64,000 bases of DNA from Treponema maltophilum ATCC 51939 (GCF_000413055.1 NZ_KE332518.1:203490-267489); one strand, 5' to 3'. Numbered from the stretch's first letter, positions 1 to 8,738 are shown. Translations and numbers: made by a program. Notes: a model not told the origin generated them from the sequence alone.

Positions 1-2
1 TC

Positions 3-1283
3 ATCAGTGCGCCTGTTGATGAGTTTATGGGTAGCGTAACCCTGTTGGGCTATTCCATGGCCGTTTTGAGCGTTATACTTTTGGTCGTCGCCCTCGTTTT
101 TATATTTTTTATCGCACAAGCGATGGTGAATCCGGTCAGAACGATTGTAGCGGCGCTTAAAAATATTGCGCAGGGCGAAGGCGATTTGACGGTACGTTTG
201 CCGCTCATCGGCAATGACGAAATTACCGAACTTTCGGAATATTTTAATCAGACGATTACAAAAATAGGCTCATCGATTAAAGCCGTTGAAACGAACAGCC
301 GGACGATGAGAGATGTCGGCAACGAACTTGCAAGCAATATGACCGAAACGGCGAGCGCTGTAAATCAAATCAGCGCAAATATCGAAGGCGTAAAACAGCA
401 AACGCTCACTCAAGCCGCAAGCGTTACCGAAACGGCATCAACCATCGAAGAAATCATTCGTACAATAGAAAACCTTAACGGAAGCATCGAAACGCAGGCG
501 GCAAGCGTCGCCCAATCTTCGGCTGCAATCGAAGAAATGGTCGCAAACATCGATTCCATTTCGCGCACGCTCGAAAAAACCGATACCGTCATAAAAGACC
601 TTGCATCGGCAACTTCGGACGGTAAAGAAACCTTGGTCAGTTCGGGCAACATTACACAAACGATTGCCGAAGAATCCGGCAGCCTGATGGAAGCGTCGAA
701 CGTCATTCAGCACATTGCGAGCCAAACGAACCTCCTTGCAATGAACGCCGCAATAGAAGCCGCCCATGCGGGCGAAGCGGGAAAAGGTTTTGCCGTTGTT
801 GCCGACGAAATCCGCAAGCTCGCCGAAGAATCGAGCGCTCAGGGTAAAACCATCACCTCGACACTTAAAAATCTGAGCAGCGAAATCGAAACGCTTTCAT
901 CGGCAGCCAAAACTGTCGAAGAAAAATTCAACATTATCTTTACGCTTTCCGAGCAGGTAAAACAGATGAGCGCCCGCTTAACCGAAGCGATGCGCGAACA
1001 GGGCAACGCCAGCAAGGAAGTTCTTACCGCGATAAAAGACATCAACGCGGTTACCGTTCAGGTAAGCGAGGGTTCGACCGAAATGCTTAAAGGCGGCAAG
1101 GAAATGGCGAAAGAGATGAATAAGCTCGACGATCTGACGCGCGTGATAACCGACAGCATGAATGAGATGGCCGCCGGAGCAACTCAAATAAACAACGCCA
1201 TACAGGAAGTAAGTCAGATTACCGAAAAGAACCGGCAAAGTATCGGCAATTTGGCGGACGAAGTTAAAAAATTCAAAGTATAA
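3..1283 (+). CDS. Methyl-accepting chemotaxis protein, 5'-truncated by window edge
   Basis: This is the C-terminal part of a membrane chemoreceptor that passes ligand signals to CheA/CheW. The reading frame is open to the first base of the window, so the periplasmic sensor domain lies outside. What is visible is one transmembrane helix (about positions 45-125), a HAMP linker ([15 protein letters not shown], then [10 protein letters not shown]), and a long coiled-coil signalling domain. Its hairpin tip reads [20 protein letters not shown], followed by [18 protein letters not shown], the classic MCP signature. There is no C-terminal pentapeptide for CheR tethering. An internal ATG at 27 exists, but it would cut off the preceding in-frame sensor residues and is not the likely start. 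Ligand unknown. Confidence 0.95.
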   Translation: MSAPVDEFMGSVTLLGYSMAVLSVILLVVALVFIFFIAQAMVNPVRTIVAALKNIAQGEGDLTVRLPLIGNDEITELSEYFNQTITKIGSSIKAVETNSRTMRDVGNELASNMTETASAVNQISANIEGVKQQTLTQAASVTETASTIEEIIRTIENLNGSIETQAASVAQSSAAIEEMVANIDSISRTLEKTDTVIKDLASATSDGKETLVSSGNITQTIAEESGSLMEASNVIQHIASQTNLLAMNAAIEAAHAGEAGKGFAVVADEIRKLAEESSAQGKTITSTLKNLSSEIETLSSAAKTVEEKFNIIFTLSEQVKQMSARLTEAMREQGNASKEVLTAIKDINAVTVQVSEGSTEMLKGGKEMAKEMNKLDDLTRVITDSMNEMAAGATQINNAIQEVSQITEKNRQSIGNLADEVKKFKV

Positions 1284-1804
1284 TGAAAGTACGCGGGACA
1301 ACAAAGGGAACCGGCACGGCTGTGCAGGATGTGCGGATCGTCCATCCCTTTGCCCCCGTTTACGACGGCAGTTCGCGCATTCTTATTTTGGGAACAATGC
1401 CGTCGCCCGTTTCGCGCGAAAGCGGCTTTTACTACGGGCACGGACAAAACCGCTTTTGGCCGGTGCTCGCCGCCGTCTTTTCCGAACCGATTCCCGAAAC
1501 AACCGAACAAAAGCGCGCTTTGGTTTTGCGTCACGGCATCGCCTTGTGGGACGTTTTGTATTCATGCCGAATATCGGGTGCAAACGACGCTTCCATAAAA
1601 GAACCCGTCGCAAACGATTTGCGCATTTTTCCGCACATACGGCGCATATACACAACCGGTAAAACGGCGTGGACGCTGTACAACGACTTGTGCTTTCCGC
1701 TCACGAACATTCCGGCCGTCTGCCTCCCGTCCACGAGCGCCGCAAACCGCGGCCGCTGGCCCCTCGAAAAACTCATCGACGCGTATAAAGTTATCGCAAA
1801 ATAA
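1283..1804 (+). CDS. Uracil/hypoxanthine-DNA glycosylase superfamily protein (DNA-deoxyinosine glycosylase type)
   Basis: A 173-residue protein of the uracil-DNA glycosylase fold, closest in motifs to the family that removes hypoxanthine (deaminated adenine) from DNA. Motif 1 is ILGTMPSPVSRESGFYYGH, followed by the conserved GQNRFWP segment. The second active-site motif near the C-terminus is LPSTSAANRG. The full family length is present. The ATG overlaps the last base of the preceding chemoreceptor stop codon, so the two are probably co-transcribed and translationally coupled, although they have no obvious shared function. The substrate assignment (hypoxanthine rather than uracil) rests on family resemblance and is not proven by the sequence. 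Confidence 0.85.
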   Translation: MKVRGTTKGTGTAVQDVRIVHPFAPVYDGSSRILILGTMPSPVSRESGFYYGHGQNRFWPVLAAVFSEPIPETTEQKRALVLRHGIALWDVLYSCRISGANDASIKEPVANDLRIFPHIRRIYTTGKTAWTLYNDLCFPLTNIPAVCLPSTSAANRGRWPLEKLIDAYKVIAK

Positions 1805-1807
1805 TGC

Positions 1808-1858
1808 TTGACAAAATTAAAATATCGTTATATAAACATATGAACATGTAGTCATATG
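1808..1858 (+). promoter_or_regulatory. arsR-zntA promoter with ArsR/SmtB-type operator
   Basis: A near-consensus promoter, TTGACA (1808-1813) and TATAAA (1831-1836), has an exact 17-bp spacer. Directly downstream, a perfect 7-bp inverted repeat CATATGA-N8-TCATATG (1837-1843 and 1852-1858) covers the expected transcription start. This fits the ArsR/SmtB mode of blocking RNA polymerase until metal binds. The last base of the repeat abuts the arsR ribosome binding site. Confidence 0.85.
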
Positions 1859-1866
1859 AGGTGTGT

Positions 1867-2169
1867 ATGAATTTCACAATAAACGATTTCGACGAAGAAA
1901 AGCTTTACGATCTTGCCGACTTATTTAAAATCTTCGGCGATACGACACGCATTAAAATTCTGTACATGCTGCGCAAAGGTGAATTGTGCGTAAACGATGT
2001 GGCGCAGGAATTACATATGACTCAGTCGGCCGTTTCGCACCAGCTGAAGATTTTGCGCCAAAGCAAACTGGTGCGCAACCGGCGCGAAGGCAAATCGTTG
2101 TTTTATTCGCTGAACGACGATCACGTCGTTACGATTATAGATCAGGGTATGGAACATATTTGCGAATAA
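1867..2169 (+). CDS. ArsR/SmtB-family metal-sensing repressor (zinc/cadmium type)
   Basis: A 100-residue winged-helix repressor expected to release DNA when it binds Zn or Cd, so controlling itself and the adjacent efflux ATPase. The recognition helix region is MTQSAVSHQLKILRQSKLV. The C-terminal helix carries Asp84, His86, His97 and Glu100, with the same spacing as the alpha-5 zinc site of SmtB. The alpha-3 region has ELCV but only one cysteine (Cys41), so an alpha-3 thiolate site of CadC type is unlikely. I chose ATG 1867 because GAGGTG (1858-1863) lies just upstream; an in-frame GTG at 1861 would sit inside that sequence. The next gene follows after 15 bp. Confidence 0.92.
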   Translation: MNFTINDFDEEKLYDLADLFKIFGDTTRIKILYMLRKGELCVNDVAQELHMTQSAVSHQLKILRQSKLVRNRREGKSLFYSLNDDHVVTIIDQGMEHICE

Positions 2170-2184
2170 TCCTAGGAGGATTGG

Positions 2185-4182
2185 ATGGCACATTCACACG
2201 AGCACGAACATTCACATGAACATTCTCATGAACACGGCGCCGAACACGAGCACACCTGCTCTTGCGGCTGTTCGCACGAAGAAGGCGAAAGTTCCCGCAT
2301 GATTTTACGCATCGTTTTGACGGTTGTAAGTTTTGCCGCCGTAAAGCTGCTTGAAAAAGGGCCGCTGTCGTTTATCGGTACGAATAAAGTCGCCGCCGTG
2401 CTTTTATACGCGGTTCCGTATCTTATTATCGGCTATGATGTTTTGTGGCGGGCTTTGAAAAATATTCTGCACGGAGAAGTTTTCGACGAAAACTTTTTAA
2501 TGTCGGTCGCTACAATCGGCGCAATGATTTTGGGTGAATATACCGAGGCGACGGCGGTTATGCTGTTTTATCAAATCGGCGAAGCGCTGCAGGATTATGC
2601 GGTAACCCGATCGAAAAAATCCATAACCGCACTTATGGACATTCGTCCCGATTACGCCAATATCGAACGGGACGGCGAATTGGTACAAGTGCCGCCGTCT
2701 TCAATCGCAGTCGGAAGCACCATCATCGTAAAGCCGGGTGAAAAGATTCCCTTGGACGGCACAATAAGCGAAGGCGAAAGCAGCTTAAACATGGCCGCCT
2801 TAACCGGAGAATCGCTGCCCCGCGACGTAAAAGAGGGCGACGACGTGCTGAGCGGCAGCGTAAACCTGCGCGGACTTTTAAAAATCACGGTTACAAAAGA
2901 ATTCGGCGATTCGACCGTATCGAAAATTTTGGAAATGGTCGAGCACGCATCCGAAAAAAAAGCGAAAACGGAAACGTTTATTGCGCGTTTTGCGCGTGTT
3001 TACACGCCGATTGTCGTGTGCAGTGCCGTTTTGCTGGCGGTTATACCTCCGCTCGTTTTCGGCGGCCAGTGGGCCGAATGGATTCAGCGCGCGCTTATAT
3101 TTTTGGTTATATCGTGCCCCTGCGCACTGGTGATTTCGGTACCGCTTGGATTTTTTGCCGGCATAGGATGCGCGTCGAAAAACGGCATTTTAATTAAAGG
3201 CGGCAACTATCTCGAAGCTTTGGCGCATGTAAAAACGGCCGTGTTCGACAAAACGGGAACGCTTACGCGCGGCGTCTTTACGGTAACGGCGGTTCATGCG
3301 GACACAATCAACGAAGAACGCTTGCTTGAATTGACCGCCCTTGCCGAACGCTATTCAAATCATCCGATTTCCGTATCGATAAAAGAAGAATTCCGCAAAC
3401 GCACGGGACAAAACGCCGAAAGCGGCGCATTCGAAAAACGCGTATCGGGCGTGAACGAAATTGCAGGTCAGGGAATTACCGCCCTTGTCGACGGCAAAAC
3501 CGTTTGCGCGGGCAACACGCGGCTTATGGATTCGGTCAGCGCAAAGTGGCGCAATTGCAGCAAATTCGGCACCATCGTTCACGTAGCGGTCGACGGACTA
3601 TATGCGGGGCACATTGTCATAACCGACGAGCCGAAACCCAACGCCGCCGAGGCGGTGCGCCGTTTAAAAAAAGCCGGCGTAAAGCAAACCGTCATGCTTA
3701 CCGGCGACTCCAAGGCCGCAGCCGATTACGTCGCTTCGCAGCTGGACATAGACATCGTATACACCGATTTACTGCCGAACGGAAAGGTTGAAATGGTTGA
3801 AAAACTTTTGGCGCAAAACGAATCGGCCGAAAGCGTAAAAGACACGCTCGCTTTTACCGGCGACGGAATAAACGATGCGCCCGTTCTTGCCCTTGCCGAC
3901 GTCGGCATCGCCATGGGCGCTTTGGGAAGCGATGCGGCAATCGAAGCCGCCGATGTTGTACTCATGGACGACGATCCTGCCAAGCTGCCGCTGAGCATAC
4001 GCATAGCGCGGCGCAGCCTGCGTATTATTCACGAAAACATCATCTTTGCGCTCGGCATAAAGTTGTTGGTGCTTACACTCGGCGCATTCGGCATCGCCAA
4101 CATGTGGACGGCGGTTTTTGCCGACACGGGAGTTGCCCTGCTCGCGGTATTGAATTCCATGCGCGCACTCAAGATAAAGTAG
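2185..4182 (+). CDS. zntA: P1B-type Zn/Cd/Pb-exporting ATPase with His-rich N-terminus
   Basis: An inner-membrane heavy-metal efflux pump that expels Zn(II)/Cd(II)/Pb(II) at the cost of ATP. The transport motif Cys311-Pro-Cys313 lies in the SCPCALVIS helix. Asp355 in DKTGTLT is the phosphorylated residue, and GDGINDAP is the hinge motif. The usual N-terminal HMA domain with CxxC is absent. In its place the first ~35 residues are dominated by His-Glu repeats (SHEHEHSHEHSHEHG) and a small CSCGC cluster, a plausible cytosolic metal-collecting tail. AGGAGG sits 8 bp upstream of the ATG. It follows the ArsR-type repressor in one operon, which supports zinc/cadmium rather than copper as substrate. 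Confidence 0.93.
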   Translation: MAHSHEHEHSHEHSHEHGAEHEHTCSCGCSHEEGESSRMILRIVLTVVSFAAVKLLEKGPLSFIGTNKVAAVLLYAVPYLIIGYDVLWRALKNILHGEVFDENFLMSVATIGAMILGEYTEATAVMLFYQIGEALQDYAVTRSKKSITALMDIRPDYANIERDGELVQVPPSSIAVGSTIIVKPGEKIPLDGTISEGESSLNMAALTGESLPRDVKEGDDVLSGSVNLRGLLKITVTKEFGDSTVSKILEMVEHASEKKAKTETFIARFARVYTPIVVCSAVLLAVIPPLVFGGQWAEWIQRALIFLVISCPCALVISVPLGFFAGIGCASKNGILIKGGNYLEALAHVKTAVFDKTGTLTRGVFTVTAVHADTINEERLLELTALAERYSNHPISVSIKEEFRKRTGQNAESGAFEKRVSGVNEIAGQGITALVDGKTVCAGNTRLMDSVSAKWRNCSKFGTIVHVAVDGLYAGHIVITDEPKPNAAEAVRRLKKAGVKQTVMLTGDSKAAADYVASQLDIDIVYTDLLPNGKVEMVEKLLAQNESAESVKDTLAFTGDGINDAPVLALADVGIAMGALGSDAAIEAADVVLMDDDPAKLPLSIRIARRSLRIIHENIIFALGIKLLVLTLGAFGIANMWTAVFADTGVALLAVLNSMRALKIK

Positions 4183-4215
4183 ACGCGATGTACCGCAGAT
4201 ATTTCTTTTCGGACA

Positions 4216-4251
4216 TTGCCGCGGTGCGTAAAATCGGGTACAATACCTCTG
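4216..4251 (+). promoter_or_regulatory. Promoter placed for leaderless start of the 4252 gene
   Basis: TTGCCG (4216-4221), a 17-bp spacer and TACAAT (4239-4244) are followed after only 7 nt by ATG 4252. No Shine-Dalgarno sequence is present, so transcription would begin at or within a base of the start codon. Confidence 0.5.
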
Positions 4252-4632
4252 ATGAAACCGGCGGCAAAAAAAGAAATTTTTAATTTTTTTAAATCGAATG
4301 AAAACATTCTCCGTTCATACGGCGTAAAAAGAAATCGCAAAATGCCGCTTTTCGCGTCGGCGATTATATTTTTTGCCGCGCTCCTTTTCACGCGATGCGA
4401 CTGGACGTTTCCTGCGGATTTTATACGAATTCGTGTTCAAAATCATACGGATGAAGCAATCATCATATCGACCGGTAAAATATTCATTGATGTAACAATC
4501 GACAAAGATATCGAAACTCTTGTTGTCATCGTAAAAAATGCGCCGCTCTATGCAGAAGGGAAAACTTCCGGAAAAAGATATGCAGTCAGAACCTTTTACG
4601 CCGATAACGAAACATGGAGTATACACAAATAA
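4252..4632 (+). CDS. Small hypothetical protein with possible lipoprotein signal
   Basis: I do not recognise this 126-residue protein. After ~30 polar residues it has a hydrophobic segment ending in a lipobox-like LLFTRC, then about 80 residues rich in beta-forming stretches (RIRVQNHTDEAIIISTGKIF). If translation began at the internal ATG 4342 the product would be a conventional ~96-residue lipoprotein with signal MPLFASAIIFFAALLFTRC, but there is no ribosome binding site at either start. I prefer 4252 because a promoter is placed for a leaderless message there. The stop is 1 bp before the next gene's ATG, so the two are probably one operon. Confidence 0.55.
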   Translation: MKPAAKKEIFNFFKSNENILRSYGVKRNRKMPLFASAIIFFAALLFTRCDWTFPADFIRIRVQNHTDEAIIISTGKIFIDVTIDKDIETLVVIVKNAPLYAEGKTSGKRYAVRTFYADNETWSIHK

Positions 4633-4633
4633 T

Positions 4634-5230
4634 ATGGAGCAGGGAAATACGCGGCTCGAAAAACAGATGAACTTTATTTTCGAGCTGGAAAAACTGAAAG
4701 CGGTTTACAGGCAAAACGGCACGCACGGCGGTGAACGCCGCGAAAACAGCGCGGAACATTCGTGGCACGTGGCGCTTATGGCGCTCATTTTGCGTGAATA
4801 CTGCAAAGAAAAAATCGATACCGAAAAAACGCTTGCGATGCTTTTGATTCACGATACGGTCGAAATTTATGCGGGCGACGTTTTTTTATACGACGAGAGT
4901 GCACGTGAAAATATAAAACCTGCGGAAAAAGAAGCGGCGCGCAAAATATTCGGCTTATTGCCCGACGATCAAAAAAAATATTTTACGGAACTTTGGGAAG
5001 AATTCGAAAATGCCCAAACGCCCGAAGCGCAGTACGCCCGTGTGCTCGACAATCTGCAGCCGGTTTTAAATCACTGCGCCGTCAACAATCAAAACATCGT
5101 TACAAAAAGCCTCACAAAAGCGCAAATCATAAAAAAGAAGGCATTTATAAAAGATTTTTCCGAAGAATTATGGGAATTCATGCTGCGCGTAATCGATAAA
5201 AGCGTTGCAATGGGGCTGTACAAAAAATAA
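4634..5230 (+). CDS. HD-domain phosphohydrolase (YfbR/HDDC2-like 5'-deoxynucleotidase type)
   Basis: A soluble 198-residue metal-dependent phosphohydrolase. The metal ligands typical of this HD subgroup are visible: His in SAEHSWHVALMALIL, the His-Asp pair in LLIHDTVEIYAGD, and a later Asp in YARVLDNLQP. Family members with the H...HD...D arrangement and this length often dephosphorylate deoxynucleoside monophosphates, so a nucleotide-salvage role is the best guess; the substrate cannot be read from the sequence. The start is ATG 4634, 1 bp after the previous stop. No strong ribosome binding site is seen, so translation may depend on coupling. A second in-frame ATG at 4670 is possible. Confidence 0.85.
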   Translation: MEQGNTRLEKQMNFIFELEKLKAVYRQNGTHGGERRENSAEHSWHVALMALILREYCKEKIDTEKTLAMLLIHDTVEIYAGDVFLYDESARENIKPAEKEAARKIFGLLPDDQKKYFTELWEEFENAQTPEAQYARVLDNLQPVLNHCAVNNQNIVTKSLTKAQIIKKKAFIKDFSEELWEFMLRVIDKSVAMGLYKK

Positions 5231-5384
5231 GCAATCCCGGCAAGCTGACATTCAAAAAGCTCTTCCATACAGTCTATTTGTATCACAGGGAAAGAATTTT
5301 ACAAGAGGGGTTCCGTTAGAAATTTTTATAATGCGGAAACCGGGAACCGCAGTGCGCCGGATGAAAAATTAGCGGTTTTTGTGG

Positions 5385-5390
5385 TATAAT
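5385..5390 (+). promoter_or_regulatory. Possible -10 box upstream of the cassette-like array
   Basis: A TATAAT at 5385-5390 lies in the 238-bp gap between the HD gene and the first AT-rich gene; another TATAAT is at 5327-5332. The -35 regions are weak. The rest of the gap (5231-5468) shows no gene. A GTTAGAA at 5315-5321 resembles an attC/attI-type core, but nothing else there supports an attachment site. Confidence 0.3.
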
Positions 5391-5468
5391 GGGGAAAGGA
5401 TGAAAGAAAGTCGGGCGGGCGATGTAAATGACGTCCAAGGTTTTTAAAACAAAGTCGGTTTTATTTTT

Positions 5469-6098
5469 ATGGATACTTTTGTGAGTTTACCTGTATACGA
5501 AGGATTAAAATCATATCAAACATTAAAGTATGATGATTTTAAAGAAAACTATCTTTTGTATATAAGTTGTTTTCAATTAAAGAAACATCTGAAACTAATA
5601 GAAAGCCGAATCATAAAAAATTTTGAAAAGAAAATATATCTGGAGGAATCATTTCAAATACTTGATGAAATATGCGGGTTTGAAAAAAGAAATATATTCA
5701 AACTTGGAACGCTTTTCGATATGTTCTCAAAAATTGATTATTCAAAATATAAAGAAGAGATATTCAATATTTTCTATCTTCAATTACGTCTTGCTAAATT
5801 TAATAAAAAACGGAAATATGCAAAGGCATATAAATTATACAAGGCTTTTAAAGTGGATTTTCTCCAATTTAGTAAAGAAGATTTTTTCAATTTTAGAATT
5901 GAAGAAAAATCCCTTCTGTATATTTTTTATCAAGTCCTCGTGTATTATTATACGAAGAACATAACTGAAAGATTTTTTAGAATTGACAGACTGATTTCTG
6001 TACTTGACAAAAATACTTTATTGGCATTAAGAACGGATTTTGCTGATAGTTGTAAGGAATTCGATAAACTTACAAAAAAATATGAAGAAGTATCCTAA
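5469..6098 (+). CDS. Hypothetical protein, first gene of the cassette-like array
   Basis: I do not recognise this 209-residue, lysine- and phenylalanine-rich, predicted mostly helical cytoplasmic protein. It has no signal peptide, membrane segment or catalytic motif that I can identify. Base composition is clearly more AT-rich than the upstream HD gene. An attC-like palindrome begins at its stop codon, as expected for a gene cassette. No good ribosome binding site precedes the ATG. Confidence 0.6.
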   Translation: MDTFVSLPVYEGLKSYQTLKYDDFKENYLLYISCFQLKKHLKLIESRIIKNFEKKIYLEESFQILDEICGFEKRNIFKLGTLFDMFSKIDYSKYKEEIFNIFYLQLRLAKFNKKRKYAKAYKLYKAFKVDFLQFSKEDFFNFRIEEKSLLYIFYQVLVYYYTKNITERFFRIDRLISVLDKNTLLALRTDFADSCKEFDKLTKKYEEVS

Positions 6099-6150
6099 TA
6101 CCGTTTTCAAGGTCGGCAACGTAGCCGATCCGTACTGCGTTTTAAATAAA
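6094..6150 (+). repeat. attC-like site A
   Basis: The left arm TAATACCGTTTTCAAGGTCG starts at the stop codon of the upstream gene. A central hairpin GGTCGGC-AACGTA-GCCGATC (7 bp with one G-U) follows, then a right arm TGCGTTTTAAAT. A clear GTTRRRY core is missing at the right end, so this copy may be degraded. Confidence 0.6.
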
Positions 6151-6163
6151 CGGGAGCGTGAAA

Positions 6164-6988
6164 ATGAAAGAAATTATATTTACTTTAATTACATGCTTTT
6201 TATTATTTAGTTGTTCGAAAACAGAAAAAGAAAGGAATAATTCAATTATAGAAACAGAGAAATCAAATGCAACGGAAATAGAAAGTAATTCAAATATCGA
6301 TGTTAATATTGTTCCGGGAAAATATTATAGAATCAATTCAACGGAAGGATTAAGAGTTAGAGAATCGAATTCTTTAACGTCATATATTATAAACAAATAC
6401 CCGGATAATTTTCTTGTATATGTTGAAGAGGCGGATAAAAATCCCGTTGAAATAGATAAAATAACAAGTGTTTGGGTAAAAATTCACCATAATAACGATA
6501 AAAGCGGTTGGGTATTCGGAGGGTACCTTAAACCTTTAGAAAAATTCCCTGAAAATTCCTTAGACGTTAATGAATACAGATACAGGGAATATAAATCTTC
6601 CTATAATGATTTAAAGCCTTCATTATTGAATAATGATTGGGAGTATTTTTACATTTTTTCTAAAGATTACGTTGGGGAACCTCAACAATTCTCATTGGAT
6701 GCATATGATATGTATACGAATATTATTTACGATGAATATAAAATATTTACCGGACTGTATAAGGATAAAGAAAGTAACGAGGGGTATTTCATTGCAAAAA
6801 CGGATTTACAAGAAAAAAAACTATTGGAACTATATTCTGAAGAATCGACGAGTCATTTAATTGTTTTCTTAAAACCTTGGAATTCAGAACCTGAATATAT
6901 ATCGGTTGGAAGATGGTTTAACTCCGAAGCCGACTTTTATATTTCAAAAAATAAAATTTCCGAAAAATTATATTGGAAAGATGAGTAA
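6164..6988 (+). CDS. Lipoprotein with SH3-like domain
   Basis: A 274-residue predicted lipoprotein: a short basic N-terminus, a hydrophobic core and a lipobox FLLFSCS. Residues ~50-125 form an SH3b-like segment (YYRINSTEGLRVRES, then VWVKIHHNNDKSGWVFGGYL), a fold usually used to bind cell-wall or protein ligands. The C-terminal half is unassigned. ATG 6164 is preceded by GGGAG (6152-6156) at a 7-bp distance; an in-frame GTG at 6158 is less likely. Its stop overlaps the next gene's ATG by 1 bp, so the two lipoproteins would travel together as one cassette. Confidence 0.8.
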   Translation: MKEIIFTLITCFLLFSCSKTEKERNNSIIETEKSNATEIESNSNIDVNIVPGKYYRINSTEGLRVRESNSLTSYIINKYPDNFLVYVEEADKNPVEIDKITSVWVKIHHNNDKSGWVFGGYLKPLEKFPENSLDVNEYRYREYKSSYNDLKPSLLNNDWEYFYIFSKDYVGEPQQFSLDAYDMYTNIIYDEYKIFTGLYKDKESNEGYFIAKTDLQEKKLLELYSEESTSHLIVFLKPWNSEPEYISVGRWFNSEADFYISKNKISEKLYWKDE

Positions 6989-8002
6989 TGAAAACGAGAT
7001 TTAAGGTTTTAATTGCTCTCTTTTTTACGTTATTACCGATTATATTATCTTGTGCCGCTGATAAAAAAGACAATCAGAATTTTTCACTTGTATATTTATT
7101 TCAAAAGGGGTATTCCGACAATAAAACGTTTTCGATATTTACTGGCAATCGGATGCTTGCCGAACTTGAAAGTTTAAAGAATCGAAATATTTTGGAACTT
7201 CATTTTGATAGAGAACATTCGAATTCCGTTTTATTTGCCGAGAAAGCGGAAAACGTATATCGAATAATTCGACTGAACTATATTACAAATGAAGAAAAGA
7301 TTTTATTCGATTTTGAAAAAGAGATTTACCGATTCAGCACTTTTACGAAGGATTCGTTCTTCTGGTGCGAAAGATGCGAAAAAAACAGAGAACCGCATAT
7401 TTTATATGAATATAATTCCAAAACAAAAAAAATTAGTAAACTTTTTGAAGCGGAAGATGTTCTTGACAAACACGGAGAACGGTACGAAAGCAGATTTATT
7501 ACCGCTGTGCAGGCAGATGATAATACGGTTTACTTTTATATGGACGGAGGATTTGTCGGCGATTCGGGAAGTTTTGTAATTGACCGTTCAACAGGTGATG
7601 TTCGAAAGAATGAAATTGATATCGGCTGGTCTTATCCCTGCAGTCGTTATAAAAATAATACGGGAAGGTTCATCCGTTACACAAACAGAGAATATGAAAT
7701 CTTTCAGGAGCGACAGCGGAAGTTGTGTGATAACGGATTTAACAACTTTTAGTGATATTCAATGTACGTTTAAGCAAAGATACGAGCGAATGGCCGGACC
7801 TTTAGTGCTTTTATCTGATGATTATTTTCTGGTACCGCTTTGTATCAGTCCTTTTAAAGATTCCTTGCGTAATGGACTGTTTGGTAAGAATTGGACCGTC
7901 TGTTATAAAGTATTTGATATTAAGAAAAATAAAACTGTATTTAATGGAATCAGAACGGAAACCGATATAATGCGTCTTGTGGATGCAGTGTTAATAAATT
8001 AA
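6988..8002 (+). pseudogene. Second lipoprotein gene of the cassette, split by a frameshift
   Basis: The first frame (6988-7752) encodes a signal and lipobox (TLLPIILSCAA) and ~250 residues, then runs out in a short tail and stop. The next frame picks up around 7700 with coherent protein-like sequence (ITDLTTFSDIQCTFKQRYER, then LSDDYFLVPLCISPF) and continues to a stop at 8002, exactly where an attC-like site begins. A single-base insertion near 7690-7730 would explain the break, giving an original product of about 335 residues. It could also be a sequencing error. I do not recognise the family. Confidence 0.65.
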
Positions 8003-8005
8003 ATC

Positions 8006-8074
8006 GTCTGACGCCGTTGCCACAGCCGATATTTCGGGTGTTTGTTAAAAATACGGTTTAAAGCAATGTTAGGT
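8006..8074 (+). repeat. attC-like site B
   Basis: The best-formed right end of the five: CGGTTTAA followed by the core GTTAGGT (8068-8074, GTTRRRY). The left core GTCTGAC matches RYYYAAC at six of seven positions. The centre folds as CAC-A-GCCGA-TATT-TCGG-G-TG. It starts four bases after the stop of the broken lipoprotein gene. Confidence 0.7.
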
Positions 8075-8122
8075 TGATGCCTTCCGCTTGATTCAAAATC
8101 ATTGAATTGCTAAAGCAGTTGG

Positions 8123-8151
8123 TTGACATTTTGAATATAAATGAATACATT
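8123..8151 (+). promoter_or_regulatory. Promoter of the RelE-type toxin-antitoxin cassette
   Basis: TTGACA (8123-8128), a 17-bp spacer and TACATT (8146-8151) precede GGAGG (8158-8162) and ATG 8169. A private promoter is common for toxin-antitoxin cassettes inside integrons. Confidence 0.6.
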
Positions 8152-8168
8152 TGAAGCGGAGGCGTAAA

Positions 8169-8402
8169 ATGGCAAAAACAATTACCGTTCGTATAGATGA
8201 CAGTACCTATGACATTTTCAAACTGGCTGCTGCCGGGCAGAAAAGAACAATCTCAAATTATCTGGAATATGCAACGCTCAATTATACTATGAATGAGACG
8301 GTTGTCGATGATACGGAAATGAATGAAATACTCAAGTATGGGAAAGATATTAAAAAAGGTTTATCCGATATTTCAGCCGGAAGGTATCGAATAATTGACT
8401 AA
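8169..8402 (+). CDS. Ribbon-helix-helix antitoxin partner of RelE-like toxin
   Basis: A 77-residue antitoxin. The N-terminal strand TITVRIDDSTYDIFKLAA and helix pair are typical of ribbon-helix-helix DNA-binding domains; the C-terminal part (EILKYGKDIKKGLSDISAG) is the usual toxin-wrapping tail. It should bind and neutralise the adjacent RelE-type toxin and repress the shared promoter. ATG 8169 has GGAGG 6 bp upstream and is preferred to an upstream in-frame start at 8151. Its stop lies inside the toxin's first codons, the usual coupled arrangement. Confidence 0.85.
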   Translation: MAKTITVRIDDSTYDIFKLAAAGQKRTISNYLEYATLNYTMNETVVDDTEMNEILKYGKDIKKGLSDISAGRYRIID

Positions 8403-8667
8403 GTATCGAATAGCGGAAACCGAAACATTTGAAAAGAAGATAAAATCTGCAAAATATAAATCTTTATACAAAAAGATTACGGAATATGTATATCCGGTAT
8501 TACGTGAAAATCCCTATTTTGGCCCCAATATTAAAAGACTCAAAGGAAATTACAAAGACCTATATCGTTTTAGAATAGGGGATTATCGTCTGTTCTATAA
8601 AATATCGGAAGATACGGTTATCGTATTTATAGTGAATATTGAAGCACGGAAAGATGCTTATAAATAA
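8395..8667 (+). CDS. RelE/ParE-family toxin (probable mRNA interferase)
   Basis: A 90-residue RelE-fold toxin. Diagnostic segments are FEKKIKSAKYKSLYKKI near the start and the core NIKRLKGNYKDLYRFRIGDY followed by RLFYKISEDTVIVFIVNIEA. Full family length is present, so it is probably intact. Translation appears to start at TTG 8395, overlapping the antitoxin stop by 8 bp; no ATG is available nearby. Typical members cleave mRNA at the ribosome when the antitoxin is lost, which stabilises the DNA that carries the pair. An attC-like site follows the stop by a few bases. Confidence 0.87.
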   Translation: MTKYRIAETETFEKKIKSAKYKSLYKKITEYVYPVLRENPYFGPNIKRLKGNYKDLYRFRIGDYRLFYKISEDTVIVFIVNIEARKDAYK

Positions 8668-8670
8668 TAT

Positions 8671-8738
8671 TTCCTAATACCGTTTCCAAAGCCGACAAAC
8701 GGGACTGTGCTCGTTTGCAGATTAAGTGAATGTTATGC
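8671..8738 (+). repeat. attC-like site C1 (after RelE cassette)
   Basis: The left arm TAATACCGTTTCCAAAGCCG is followed by a perfect stem AAACG (8697-8701) / CGTTT (8712-8716). The right arm is GCAGATTAAG and ends in the core GTTATGC (8732-8738), close to GTTRRRY. The left core TCCTAAT is partly complementary to the GTTAGGT core that begins this cassette at 8068, as expected for a cassette once circular. Confidence 0.7.

Noticed and set aside
5231-5468. attI site or integrase remnant at the start of the cassette array
   Set aside because: Only an isolated GTTAGAA is seen; no recombinase motifs occur on either strand.
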